Shown piece by piece: positions 27,914-36,948 of a DNA stretch of 64,000 nucleotides. The notes under the pieces were generated by a model. The model was not told the origin of the DNA. It was given only the letters and a program-made list of their open reading frames with translations, and made no database searches. This DNA is from Leisingera sp. S132 (lineage in GTDB: Bacteria; Pseudomonadota; Alphaproteobacteria; Rhodobacterales; Rhodobacteraceae), in the NCBI RefSeq assembly GCF_025144465.1, contig NZ_CP083553.1, forward strand, positions 2,726,001 to 2,790,000, in the 5' to 3' direction. The translations under genes and the position numbers were made by a program. Positions within the stretch are counted from its first letter, which is position 1. Every line of letters begins with the position of its first letter.

Positions 27914-27960
27914 CTGCTGCTCCCTGTTTTTCTTTGCCGGGCATAAACCGGATCGGCACA

Positions 27961-27990
27961 AGAAAACAGCCCCCGGCACGCCGGGGGCTG
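27961..27990 (-). terminator. intrinsic terminator of the beta-hydroxyacid dehydrogenase gene
   Basis: CAGCCCCCGGC (27967-27977) and GCCGGGGGCTG (27980-27990) form an 11-bp stem. On the minus strand the stem is followed by TTTTCT, a proper U tract. Confidence 0.85.
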
Positions 27991-28016
27991 AATGCAGCCG
28001 TGCAGTTTGGGGAAAC

Positions 28017-28985
28017 TTATTCCGCAGCAGCGCGGCGCACGACTACCTCATAGCCCGGCTCTTCAGGCTCGTCGTCGATCAATTCCTGCGGGAAGCCCGG
28101 CGCGGTGATCGACAGGCCGGTGGCCTCCTCCAAGCGCTCGATCATCCGGTCCGACTGCGCCCGCTCGCCATAGCGGCGCTGGCCGTCTTTCATCATCTCG
28201 ATCATCAGCGGGGACAGCTCCAGCGGCACATTGTGACGGTCGGCCAGGGTCTGGAACAGGCCAATGTCCTTCATCACCAGATCCATGGTGAAATTCACAT
28301 CGCGCGAGCCGGACAGGATCAGCTGGCTTTCGGTCTCATGCGCAAAGGATGTGCCCGACGACATCGAGATCGCCTCGAAGGTCATGCCCAGATCCATGCC
28401 GCAAGCCTTCATCACTGTCAGCGCTTCCATGACGGCCAGCAGGTTCAGGTTGGCCAGGTAATTGGTCATCACCTTGAGGGTGGAGGAATTGCCGATCTCC
28501 CCCACATGCAGGATGCGGCGGCCCATGGTGGTCAGGACCGGCAGGATCCGGTCGAAAGTGGCACGCTCGCAGCCCGCATAGATCGAGATATTGCCGGTAT
28601 CCGCCCGGTGGCAGCCGCCGGAGACCGGGCAATCGACCGGTTCACCGCCGCGCTCGACGATCAGGGCGCCGAGGCGTTTCACCTCCGCCACGTCGGTGGT
28701 GGACATTTCCATCCAGATCTTGCCCGGTTTCACATGCGGCAGCATTTCGGTCACCACTGCATCCGATGCCGCCGGGCTGGGCAGGCAGGTGATCACCGCA
28801 TCGCACTCCTGCATCATCTGCGCCGGGCTGCCGCCTGCCTTGGCGCCGCGCGCCACGAATTTTTCAACCAGCGCCGCGTCCAGGTCATGCACAGCCACAT
28901 CCAGCCCGTTGCGCACCAGGCTGCCTGCCAGCTTGCCGCCAACATTGCCAAGGCCGATGAAGCCGATCTTCATATCCGTTTTCAT
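28017..28985 (-). CDS. 3-hydroxyisobutyrate dehydrogenase family oxidoreductase
   Basis: NAD(P)-dependent beta-hydroxyacid dehydrogenase, 322 residues. The Rossmann motif is KIGFIGLGNVGGKLA (about 6-20), the substrate-binding motif DCPVSGG (about 118-124) and the catalytic lysine region GNSSTLKVMTNYLANL (about 164-179). The substrate cannot be decided; candidates include hydroxyisobutyrate and tartronate semialdehyde. Start is MKTDMK; the second Met is possible. Divergent from a LysR gene that may control it. Confidence 0.85.
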   Translation of the reverse strand: MKTDMKIGFIGLGNVGGKLAGSLVRNGLDVAVHDLDAALVEKFVARGAKAGGSPAQMMQECDAVITCLPSPAASDAVVTEMLPHVKPGKIWMEMSTTDVAEVKRLGALIVERGGEPVDCPVSGGCHRADTGNISIYAGCERATFDRILPVLTTMGRRILHVGEIGNSSTLKVMTNYLANLNLLAVMEALTVMKACGMDLGMTFEAISMSSGTSFAHETESQLILSGSRDVNFTMDLVMKDIGLFQTLADRHNVPLELSPLMIEMMKDGQRRYGERAQSDRMIERLEEATGLSITAPGFPQELIDDEPEEPGYEVVVRRAAAE

Positions 28986-29094
28986 GTCCCGTTTCTCCTC
29001 CCGGGGTAATCGCTTGCAAAAGGGCTAGCTTGACCTAAGCCAAAACAAAAACGAATAATAACGCGACCTGACCCCAAGAATTTTTGCAACGCAA

Positions 29095-29970
29095 ATGTCT
29101 GATCTGCCCAATCTGGTCTGGCTGCGCGCCTTTGAGGCCGCCGCCCGCCTGCAAAGCTTCACCGCCGCCGCTGATGAGCTGGGCCTGACCCAGGCCGCCG
29201 TCAGCCACCAGGTCCGCAGCCTGGAGAAAAGCTTTGGCATCACCCTGTTCATCCGCCGCGCCCGTCATCTGGAGCTGACGCAGCTGGGCCACGCCTACTA
29301 CCCCTCGGTCGCGCAGGCGCTGACCGACATTGCCTATTCCACCCGCGGGCTGCTGGGCCATGCCGAGACCCGGACCGTAACCCTGCGGGCGCCGGTCTCT
29401 ACTGCGGTTCTGTGGGTGGCGCCGCGGCTGGGGGCCTTTCACGCGGCGCACCCGCATATCCGCATCCGGCTGATCTCTGCCGTCTGGGCCGATAGCACCC
29501 AGGACGAGGACGTCGACATCGACCTGCGATTGGGGCCATCGGGCTGGTTCGACCGCCGCGCGCATCTGCTGGCAACCGAAAGCGTGATTCCTGTGGCACA
29601 GCCGCGGCTGGCGGAGCAGCTGAAATCAGTGGACCAGCTGTTCAGCCAGACACTGATTCACATCCACGGCTACCAGGATCACTGGCTGCGCCTGTCCGAA
29701 CAGACGGGCGTTCCGCTCAGGGACCGCTCCGCACCGCTCTATGTCGACACCTCATTGGCGGCGATTGAAATGGCCGCCTCAGGTGCCGGTGTAGCCATGC
29801 TGATGCGGCGCTATGCGGAACTGCCGCTGTCGCTGGGCCGTGTTGCGCCCGTTCTGGACACCGAAATCCCGATGGGCCAGGGCCACTATCTGATGCCCGC
29901 CGCGGGCGAAGCCCCCAACAGCGCCGAGGTCGCCATGGTGCGGGACTGGGTCGTCTCCCTGTTCTGCTGA
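29095..29970 (+). CDS. LysR family regulator, GcvA-like
   Basis: 291 residues with the N-terminal winged helix-turn-helix (about 6-65: LRAFEAAARLQSFTAAADELGLTQAAVSHQVRSLE) and a GcvA-type effector domain. Divergent from the hydroxyacid dehydrogenase across 109 bases, so that gene is the natural target. No clear T-N11-A operator stands out. Confidence 0.85.
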   Translation: MSDLPNLVWLRAFEAAARLQSFTAAADELGLTQAAVSHQVRSLEKSFGITLFIRRARHLELTQLGHAYYPSVAQALTDIAYSTRGLLGHAETRTVTLRAPVSTAVLWVAPRLGAFHAAHPHIRIRLISAVWADSTQDEDVDIDLRLGPSGWFDRRAHLLATESVIPVAQPRLAEQLKSVDQLFSQTLIHIHGYQDHWLRLSEQTGVPLRDRSAPLYVDTSLAAIEMAASGAGVAMLMRRYAELPLSLGRVAPVLDTEIPMGQGHYLMPAAGEAPNSAEVAMVRDWVVSLFC

Positions 29971-30025
29971 CAGCTCCAAGCCGGCAGCCCTTGCCCGAAA
30001 CCGGGCGGGCGGTTAGCGTCCCGTC

Positions 30026-31213
30026 ATGCCCTGGCCCCAGAACACCCCGCCCCAGCGTGACGGCGATGCAGCTGCAGGAATCGAAGTCACCGACGGTTTC
30101 GAACGGTTCACGCAGCGCAACGACATTTTCACCCGCGCCTTCTGGGATGACCGGGTGAAGTCCAAGCACACGGCGAAATTCTTTTCCTCCTACCGGATGG
30201 AAGCGGCGCCCCGGCGCGGCGACGGGTTCACCCAGCGCGATTTTGCCCTGCGCAACGCGGCCTGGCTGATTTCCGACATGGTCTCCTCCCGCCGCGCGCA
30301 CGAGGGCATCCGCGAAGGGTTCCAGGCCGCCATCCGGCCTGACACCCCGGTGGCAAAGGATGTGCTGGAAATTGGCGACCCCGCCAAGATGTCCGCGGAG
30401 ATAAAGCGCATCGCCAAGTTCTTCGGCGCCGATCTCTGCGGCATAACCGATCTGGACGAGCGGTGGATATACACCGCCCGCGTCGATGCCCGCGACATGT
30501 CCGAGGCGCCGCATGATCTGCCGGAAGGGCTGACCAGCGTGATTGTGCTGGGCCATGAGATGGATAAGGATCTGGTGGCCACCTACCCGTCCGCCCTGGC
30601 CGGCGCCGCAACAGGGCGGGAATACAGCCACGAAGCCTCCATCGTGATGCAGCTTGCTGCCTATATCCGCAACCTGGGGTATGAGGCGGTGCCGTCAATG
30701 AATGACACCGGGCTGGTGATCCCCTACGCCGTGAAGGCAGGCCTTGGCGAGTACGCCCGCAATCAGATGGTGATCACGCCGGAGTATGGGCCGCGCCTGC
30801 GGTTTTCCAAGATTTTCACCAACCTGCCACTGGCGCATGACGCTCCAAAACCGAAGGGGGTGAAGGCGTTCTGCGACATCTGCACCAAATGTGCTGATGC
30901 TTGCCCGGTTAAGGCCCTGCCTTATGGGCCGCCGTCAGCGCAGACATCCAATATCTCGGCCATCAAAGGCGTGAAGAAATGGACCTCCGATGCAGAGAAA
31001 TGCTTCTCCTTCTGGGCCAAAATGGCATCAGATTGCGCGATTTGCATGCGGGTCTGCCCTTTCAACCGGGATTATGCCAAGCCCCTGAACAGGATGTGGC
31101 TGAAACTGGCGCTTGGCCCCTTCCGCAAACTGGCACTGCGGCTTGCCGGCAACCATGGCGGGCGGCGCAAACCGGCTGACTGGTGGGCCGCATCCTCGCC
31201 CGGTGAAGACTGA
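30026..31213 (+). CDS. reductive-dehalogenase-like double 4Fe-4S protein
   Basis: 395 residues without Tat signal. The C-terminus binds two [4Fe-4S] clusters: Cys283/286/289 with Cys293 (CDICTKCADACP), and Cys326/337/340 with Cys344 (CAICMRVCPF). The preceding region (MNDTGLVIPYAVKAGLGEYARNQMVITPEYG in parts, about 225-255) matches the cobalamin/active-site core of respiratory and catabolic reductive dehalogenases and QueG. It lacks the flavin/ferredoxin reductase fusion of NpRdhA-like enzymes. Function as a dehalogenase is inference. It follows the LysR gene by 55 bases. Confidence 0.75.
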   Translation: MPWPQNTPPQRDGDAAAGIEVTDGFERFTQRNDIFTRAFWDDRVKSKHTAKFFSSYRMEAAPRRGDGFTQRDFALRNAAWLISDMVSSRRAHEGIREGFQAAIRPDTPVAKDVLEIGDPAKMSAEIKRIAKFFGADLCGITDLDERWIYTARVDARDMSEAPHDLPEGLTSVIVLGHEMDKDLVATYPSALAGAATGREYSHEASIVMQLAAYIRNLGYEAVPSMNDTGLVIPYAVKAGLGEYARNQMVITPEYGPRLRFSKIFTNLPLAHDAPKPKGVKAFCDICTKCADACPVKALPYGPPSAQTSNISAIKGVKKWTSDAEKCFSFWAKMASDCAICMRVCPFNRDYAKPLNRMWLKLALGPFRKLALRLAGNHGGRRKPADWWAASSPGED

Positions 31214-31237
31214 CGGGCGCGAGGGCTCCCGCCCGTC
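31212..31237 (+). terminator. hairpin after the Fe-S protein gene
   Basis: GACGGGCG (31212-31219) pairs with CGCCCGTC (31230-31237), starting at the stop codon of the Fe-S gene. The T tract is poor, so this may stabilise rather than terminate the transcript. Confidence 0.5.
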
Positions 31238-31395
31238 CTTGGCGCCTCCGGCACCGCGTCCCGTTGGGCCGGGCAGCCCTGCGGGCTGCGGCGCCTACTG
31301 TTCACCTGCGCACAAAGCGAGTGAACCTGGCTTGGTTTCCCCCTGGCTCCGCACACACTATCTTGCCAGAACAACCGCTCACAGGAGGCAGGCAA

Positions 31396-32307
31396 ATGTC
31401 CCTCAGACCCATCCTCGAAACCCGCCCAGCGCAGCCGCATACCGAGGGCGCCGGCGTCAAGCTGCACCGCGCCTTCGGCTTTCAGGACCCGTCGGAGCTG
31501 GACCCGTTCCTGCTGTTCGACGACTTCCGCAACGAAAACCCGGAGGACTACCTGCGCGGCTTCCCCTGGCATCCGCACCGCGGCATCGAGACCATCACCT
31601 ATGTGCTGGCAGGCACAGTCGAACACGGCGACTCGCTGGGCAATGAAGGCACTTTGGGCGCAGGCGACGTGCAGTGGATGACCGCCGGATCGGGCATCCT
31701 GCATCAGGAGATGCCCGCGGGCAACGCCAAGGGCCAGATGCACGGTTTCCAGCTGTGGGGCAACCTGCCCGCCAGCCAGAAAATGACCGCGCCGCGCTAC
31801 CAGGACGTCAAAGGCACCGAAATCCCCGAGATCATCGACGACGACGGCACCCGGGTGAAAGTGATCGCCGGCGATTTCTGGGGCAAACGCGGGCTGGTCG
31901 ACGGCATCGCCGCCGACCCGCAGTACCTGGACGTCTTCATCCCGGCAGGGGTGAAAAAGACCCTGCCGGTCGACACCTACCGCCGGGCCTTTGCCTATGT
32001 GTTCGAAGGCGAAGCGGCCTTTGCCGATGCCTCCGCCCCGCAAGGCGTGCTGCTGGAGAAGGAGGTCGCTGGCCAGGAGGTCAACATCCGCGACCTGTCC
32101 GGCGACCGCACCCTGATCCGCTTCGGCACCGGCGACGGGATCACCGTACAGGCCGGGTCGAATGGCGTGCGGTTCCTGCTGATCTCCGGCGCGCCGATCA
32201 ACGAGCCGGTGGCCTGGCACGGGCCGATCGTGATGAACACGCAGGCCGAACTGCACCAGGCCTTCCGCGACCTGCGCAACGGCACATTCATCAAGCCCGC
32301 GCACTGA
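31396..32307 (+). CDS. pirin family protein
   Basis: Bicupin of the pirin family, 303 residues from ATG 31396 with CAGGAGG seven bases before. The metal-binding cupin is visible as HPHRGIETITYVLAG and GILHQE, followed by HGFQLWGNLP. Bacterial pirins include quercetinases and redox-sensing regulators; the specific role is open. The stop codon lies inside the first unit of a 57-bp repeat array. Confidence 0.9.
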   Translation: MSLRPILETRPAQPHTEGAGVKLHRAFGFQDPSELDPFLLFDDFRNENPEDYLRGFPWHPHRGIETITYVLAGTVEHGDSLGNEGTLGAGDVQWMTAGSGILHQEMPAGNAKGQMHGFQLWGNLPASQKMTAPRYQDVKGTEIPEIIDDDGTRVKVIAGDFWGKRGLVDGIAADPQYLDVFIPAGVKKTLPVDTYRRAFAYVFEGEAAFADASAPQGVLLEKEVAGQEVNIRDLSGDRTLIRFGTGDGITVQAGSNGVRFLLISGAPINEPVAWHGPIVMNTQAELHQAFRDLRNGTFIKPAH

Positions 32308-32428
32308 CCCGGAAAACCGGTGCCCACTTTTCCCTGTGCGCGGCGCATCAAGCCCGCGCACAGGACGGGAAAACCGGTGCCCGCTTTTCCCTGTGCGCGG
32401 TGCAACAAACCCGCGCACAGGGCGTATC
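32293..32428. repeat. 57-bp tandem repeat with internal palindrome
   Basis: Units begin at 32293, 32350 and 32407 (third partial), each starting AARCCCGCGCAC. Units 1 and 2 differ at only a handful of positions. Within a unit, CGCGCACAG...GGAAAA and TTTTCCCTGTGCGCG can pair into a long hairpin around ACCGGTGCCC. The first unit begins inside the last codons of the pirin gene. Confidence 0.85.
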
Positions 32429-32492
32429 GGCCCGCCAAACGCACTGATGTTGTGCTATACTCCCCTTGTCCAATGACCGATGGGGGGGAGTG

Positions 32493-32795
32493 ATGATTAT
32501 CCGGGTGTTCCGTGCCACCGTCCGTGACGACAAGATCCAGGACTTCAAGGCCTTTCTGACCGATACCGCTGTGCCGCACGTGCGCCGCCAGCCGGGCCTT
32601 GTTTCGGTCACCGCCGGATTGCCGCGGCCGGATTCGCCGGCAACCTTCTGCGTGGTGATGGTCTGGGAAAGCGTCGAGGCGCTGCAGGCTTTTGCCGGCG
32701 AGGATTGGGAACAGCCGCATGTGCTGCCCGAAGAGGACCCGATGGTGCTGAGCCGCCAGATCGACCACTACGACATGCTTGGACTGCTGAGCTGA
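32493..32795 (+). CDS. antibiotic biosynthesis monooxygenase (ABM) domain protein
   Basis: A 100-residue ferredoxin-like alpha+beta protein: MIIRVFRATVRDDKIQDFKAF, RRQPGLVSVTAGLP and FCVVMVWESVEALQAFAGED are ABM-like. GGGGGGGAG precedes ATG 32493. Such small proteins act as dimers, some as heme or quinol monooxygenases. No partner is evident. Confidence 0.75.
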   Translation: MIIRVFRATVRDDKIQDFKAFLTDTAVPHVRRQPGLVSVTAGLPRPDSPATFCVVMVWESVEALQAFAGEDWEQPHVLPEEDPMVLSRQIDHYDMLGLLS

Positions 32796-32803
32796 TCAGG
32801 CCG

Positions 32804-33283
32804 TCAGCCGCCGGAATACCAGCTGTACAAGGTCTCCGCCCCCGCGCGCTCCGGCGTGAAACCGGATTTCTGCAGCACCCGGGCCGAGGCCGCGTTTTCC
32901 TGCATGACCCCGCCGGACAGCGTGACGCCGCTGCCGCGGTAATGCGCCTGCAATCCGCCAATCAATTCGCTGGCCAGCCCCTGCCCCCAAGCGGATTCGG
33001 CAAATAGATATCCCAGATTCCGGATGCTGCTGCCCTCTTCAGGGAAGGACAGGATGATCAGCCCGGCACCTTCGCCCGCCGCATTGCGGAGCGCCGCCAC
33101 TTCGGCCTGCTGCGACACTGCCGCCAGGAATTCGCGGCGGCTCTGATCGCTGCCCTGTGCCTGAAACCCGTCCGGCAGCCATTGCACCGCCTTCGGCGCA
33201 AACAGGCCCGCCAGTTCTGCCGCTGTCAGATCCTGCCAGGGAGCGGCCCGCAGACGGCTGGTCTTCAGGTCCAGCAGGTTCAC
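32804..33283 (-). CDS. GNAT family N-acetyltransferase
   Basis: 159 residues from GTG 33283, whose GTGA overlaps the stop of the tetR-like gene. The acetyl-CoA binding region is LFAESAWGQGLASELIGGL with ENAASARVLQKSGF following, the RimJ-like arrangement. Substrate unknown. Co-transcribed with the regulator, so it may be auto-controlled with it. Confidence 0.82.
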   Translation of the reverse strand: MNLLDLKTSRLRAAPWQDLTAAELAGLFAPKAVQWLPDGFQAQGSDQSRREFLAAVSQQAEVAALRNAAGEGAGLIILSFPEEGSSIRNLGYLFAESAWGQGLASELIGGLQAHYRGSGVTLSGGVMQENAASARVLQKSGFTPERAGAETLYSWYSGG

Positions 33284-33867
33284 TTGCTGACTGCCTTCTG
33301 CACCATGCCCCAATAGACCCGCTCCACCTCGTCCAACGACAGCCGCCCCTCTGAGCGGTACCAGGTGTTGACCCCGTTCAGCATCGCAATCACCGCCAGC
33401 GTTGCGATCTTGGTGTCGGGAATGGCAAACACCCCCTGCTCCACCCCCTGCTTCAGGATCCCCTCCACCCCGTTTTCATAGTCCCGGCGCAGCGATTCGA
33501 TGACGGTGAAATTCTCCTCCGTCAGATTGCGCAGCTCCATGTAGGCGATAAACACCGCATCCGGGCGCTCCAGGTGAAAACGGATGTGAAAGCCGGTGAA
33601 AGCGCGCAGCCGTTCCAGCGCGCTGTCCGCCTGCGGCACCGAATCCCAGGCCGCCTGCAGCTCTGCCATATGGCCCGCCATAAGATTGAACAGCAGGCTC
33701 TGCTTGTCCGGCGTGTAATTGTACAGGGCGCCCGCCTGCACCCCGACCTCTTTGGCGATCTGGCGCATCGAGACGGCGGCATAGCCATGCTGCGCAAACA
33801 GCCGCAGGGCCGCCTCGCGGATGCGGGGGCCGGTGATATCGGAGTGGGAGCCTTGGGTGCGTGCCAT
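33280..33867 (-). CDS. TetR family transcriptional regulator
   Basis: 195 residues from ATG 33867. The HTH is at about 14-60 (IREAALRLFAQHGYAAVSMRQIAKEVGVQAGALYNYTPDKQSLLF), followed by a ligand domain typical of fatty-acid/acyl-CoA-type TetR proteins. A perfect operator-like palindrome lies 14 bases upstream. Upstream of the GNAT gene in a two-gene operon. Confidence 0.88.
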   Translation of the reverse strand: MARTQGSHSDITGPRIREAALRLFAQHGYAAVSMRQIAKEVGVQAGALYNYTPDKQSLLFNLMAGHMAELQAAWDSVPQADSALERLRAFTGFHIRFHLERPDAVFIAYMELRNLTEENFTVIESLRRDYENGVEGILKQGVEQGVFAIPDTKIATLAVIAMLNGVNTWYRSEGRLSLDEVERVYWGMVQKAVSK

Positions 33868-33880
33868 GGGGCGACAATAA

Positions 33881-33896
33881 CTGAACGAATGTTCAG
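33881..33896. promoter_or_regulatory. putative TetR autoregulatory operator
   Basis: CTGAAC-GAAT-GTTCAG, perfect 6-bp arms around a 4-base spacer, 14 bases upstream of the tetR-like ATG. Position and symmetry fit an autoregulatory site. Confidence 0.7.
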
Positions 33897-34034
33897 AAAA
33901 AAGAGCGAATGCCCCCACCCCATGCCTCTATCAGCCCGCGGCTGCAGGAACATCCCCCAACAGCCGCAGAAATTCAATTGTGCCAGCCTGCCGGACCTCC
34001 TAAAACCGCTCCAGCTGAGCATGGGATTTAGGCA

Positions 34035-34289
34035 ATGCAGTTTTGGACTCGGATCGCATTCTTTCTGGCCGTGACGGCAGCCGCCGCCTGCACCCGGGTG
34101 CCAGAGCTGGAGGACAGGCTGACCCCGGACCTGCGTGGCGCGGATTATCCCGACCTCCTGCCGCTGGATGACGCACTGGAACCGCTGGATCCGCCGCAGC
34201 AGGCCAGCCAGGATCTGCAGGAGGAGCTCGACGCCCGCAGCGACCGCCTGAAACGCCGCGCCGAAGCCGTCAAAAACGCCGAACTCTGA
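34035..34289 (+). CDS. small lipoprotein
   Basis: 84 residues with a lipoprotein signal ending AAAAC (Cys19). The mature part is acidic and Pro-rich, then helical (DLQEELDARSDRLKRRAEAV). No domain recognised. It lies 116 bases before hom on the same strand. Confidence 0.7.
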   Translation: MQFWTRIAFFLAVTAAAACTRVPELEDRLTPDLRGADYPDLLPLDDALEPLDPPQQASQDLQEELDARSDRLKRRAEAVKNAEL

Positions 34290-34405
34290 CCCCTCCGCGG
34301 CATTCCTGCCCGCCCTGCTGCGCCTTGTTCCGCGGCGCCGTTGCACGCCTGCGCCGAACCCGCTAAGGCGGGGCGGACAAGTTTTCGGACAAAGGACCTC
34401 CAGCC

Positions 34406-35692
<1,287 letters not shown>

Positions 35693-35848
35693 GCCGGCCG
35701 AAACCGGCCAAAAATGGCAGTTTACAGCGCTGCGGCTGGGATTTCCTGCCGCCGTGCCCCCTATCGCCTCTTGCGAGCCAGCCCCGCCCCGCGCTATTCG
35801 GCTTGAAACGCCCATTCACTTCTGACCCGTTGAGACAGGATTTCCGGT

Positions 35849-36835
35849 ATGACTTCGAACACCTCTGACGCGCCTTTTCATGACCGCATGCTGTCGCTGG
35901 GCCTCGCCCGCGTTGCCGAACAGGCCGCGCTGGCCTCTGCCTCGCTGATCGGCCGCGGCGACGAAAAGGCCGCCGACCAGGCCGCCGTCAACGCCATGCG
36001 CGAGCAGCTGAACCTGCTGGACATCGCAGGCGTCGTGGTGATCGGCGAGGGCGAGCGCGACGAAGCACCGATGCTGTACATCGGCGAGGAAGTCGGCACC
36101 GGCAACGGCCCCGGCGTTGACATTGCGCTGGACCCGCTGGAAGGCACCACGCTGACCGCCAAGGACATGCCGAACGCGCTGACCGTGATCGCCATGGGCC
36201 CGCGCGGCTCCATGCTGCACGCGCCGGACACCTACATGGACAAGCTGGCAATCGGCCCCGGTTACGAGGACGGCGTGGTTTCGCTGGACATGTCCCCGCG
36301 CGAGCGTGTCGAGGCGCTGGCCAAGGCCAAGGGCTGCGCACCGTCCGACATCACTGTCTGCATCCTGGAGCGCCCGCGCCACGAAGCGATGATCGCCGAA
36401 GTGCGTGAGACCGGTGCCGCCATCCGCCTGATCACCGACGGCGACGTGGCCGGCGTCATGCATTGCGCCGAAAGCGATGTGACCGGCATCGACATGTACA
36501 TGGGCCAGGGCGGCGCACCTGAGGGTGTTCTGGCCGCGGCCGCGCTGAAATGCATGGGCGGTCAGATCTTCGGCCGCCTGCTGTTCCGCAACGACGACGA
36601 GAAAGCCCGCGCCGCCAAGGCCGGCATCACCGACCTGGACCGGATCTATGCGCGTGACGAGATGGTCACCCAGGACGTGATCTTTGCCGCCACCGGCGTC
36701 ACCGGCGGCTCGCTGCTGCCTTCGATCAAACGCACCCCGGGCTGGGTGGAGACCACCACCCTGCTGATGCGCTCCAAGACCGGCTCGGTGCGCCGCATGT
36801 CCTACCGCACGCCGCTGGAACCGCACCAGAAGTGA
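35849..36835 (+). CDS. glpX: fructose-1,6-bisphosphatase, class II
   Basis: Gluconeogenic phosphatase, 328 residues. The metal and substrate motifs GEGERDEAPMLYIGEEVG and DPLEGTT (Asp-Pro-x-Glu-Gly-Thr) are intact, with MGPRGSMLHAPDTYMDKLA following. In organisms without an FBPase I it is the main enzyme of this step. A terminator-like hairpin follows at 36905. Confidence 0.96.
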   Translation: MTSNTSDAPFHDRMLSLGLARVAEQAALASASLIGRGDEKAADQAAVNAMREQLNLLDIAGVVVIGEGERDEAPMLYIGEEVGTGNGPGVDIALDPLEGTTLTAKDMPNALTVIAMGPRGSMLHAPDTYMDKLAIGPGYEDGVVSLDMSPRERVEALAKAKGCAPSDITVCILERPRHEAMIAEVRETGAAIRLITDGDVAGVMHCAESDVTGIDMYMGQGGAPEGVLAAAALKCMGGQIFGRLLFRNDDEKARAAKAGITDLDRIYARDEMVTQDVIFAATGVTGGSLLPSIKRTPGWVETTTLLMRSKTGSVRRMSYRTPLEPHQK

Positions 36836-36854
36836 ACCGGCACTGCGCCTGCGA

Positions 36855-36903
36855 AGCGGCTTGCGCCGCTGCCTCCGGCGGGAGTATTTGAGGAAAGATG
36901 AAA
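36855..36903 (+). repeat. intergenic repeat, copy C, with leading hairpin
   Basis: AGCGGC-TTGC-GCCGCT hairpin (36855-36870), then GCCTCCGGCGGGAGTATTTG and AGGAAAGATGAAA (36871-36903). It matches copies A (1863-1890) and B (21281-21315). Confidence 0.65.
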
Positions 36904-36904
36904 G

Positions 36905-36931
36905 GGCCGGATCCAATTGGGTCCGGCCTTT
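36905..36931 (+). terminator. glpX-recJ intergenic terminator
   Basis: GGCCGGATCC and GGGTCCGGCC fold with one G-T pair and a CAATTG tip, preceded by AAAG and followed by TTTG. It lies 18 bases before the recJ start. Confidence 0.65.
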
Positions 36932-36948
36932 GCTTACGGGTGAGACGC

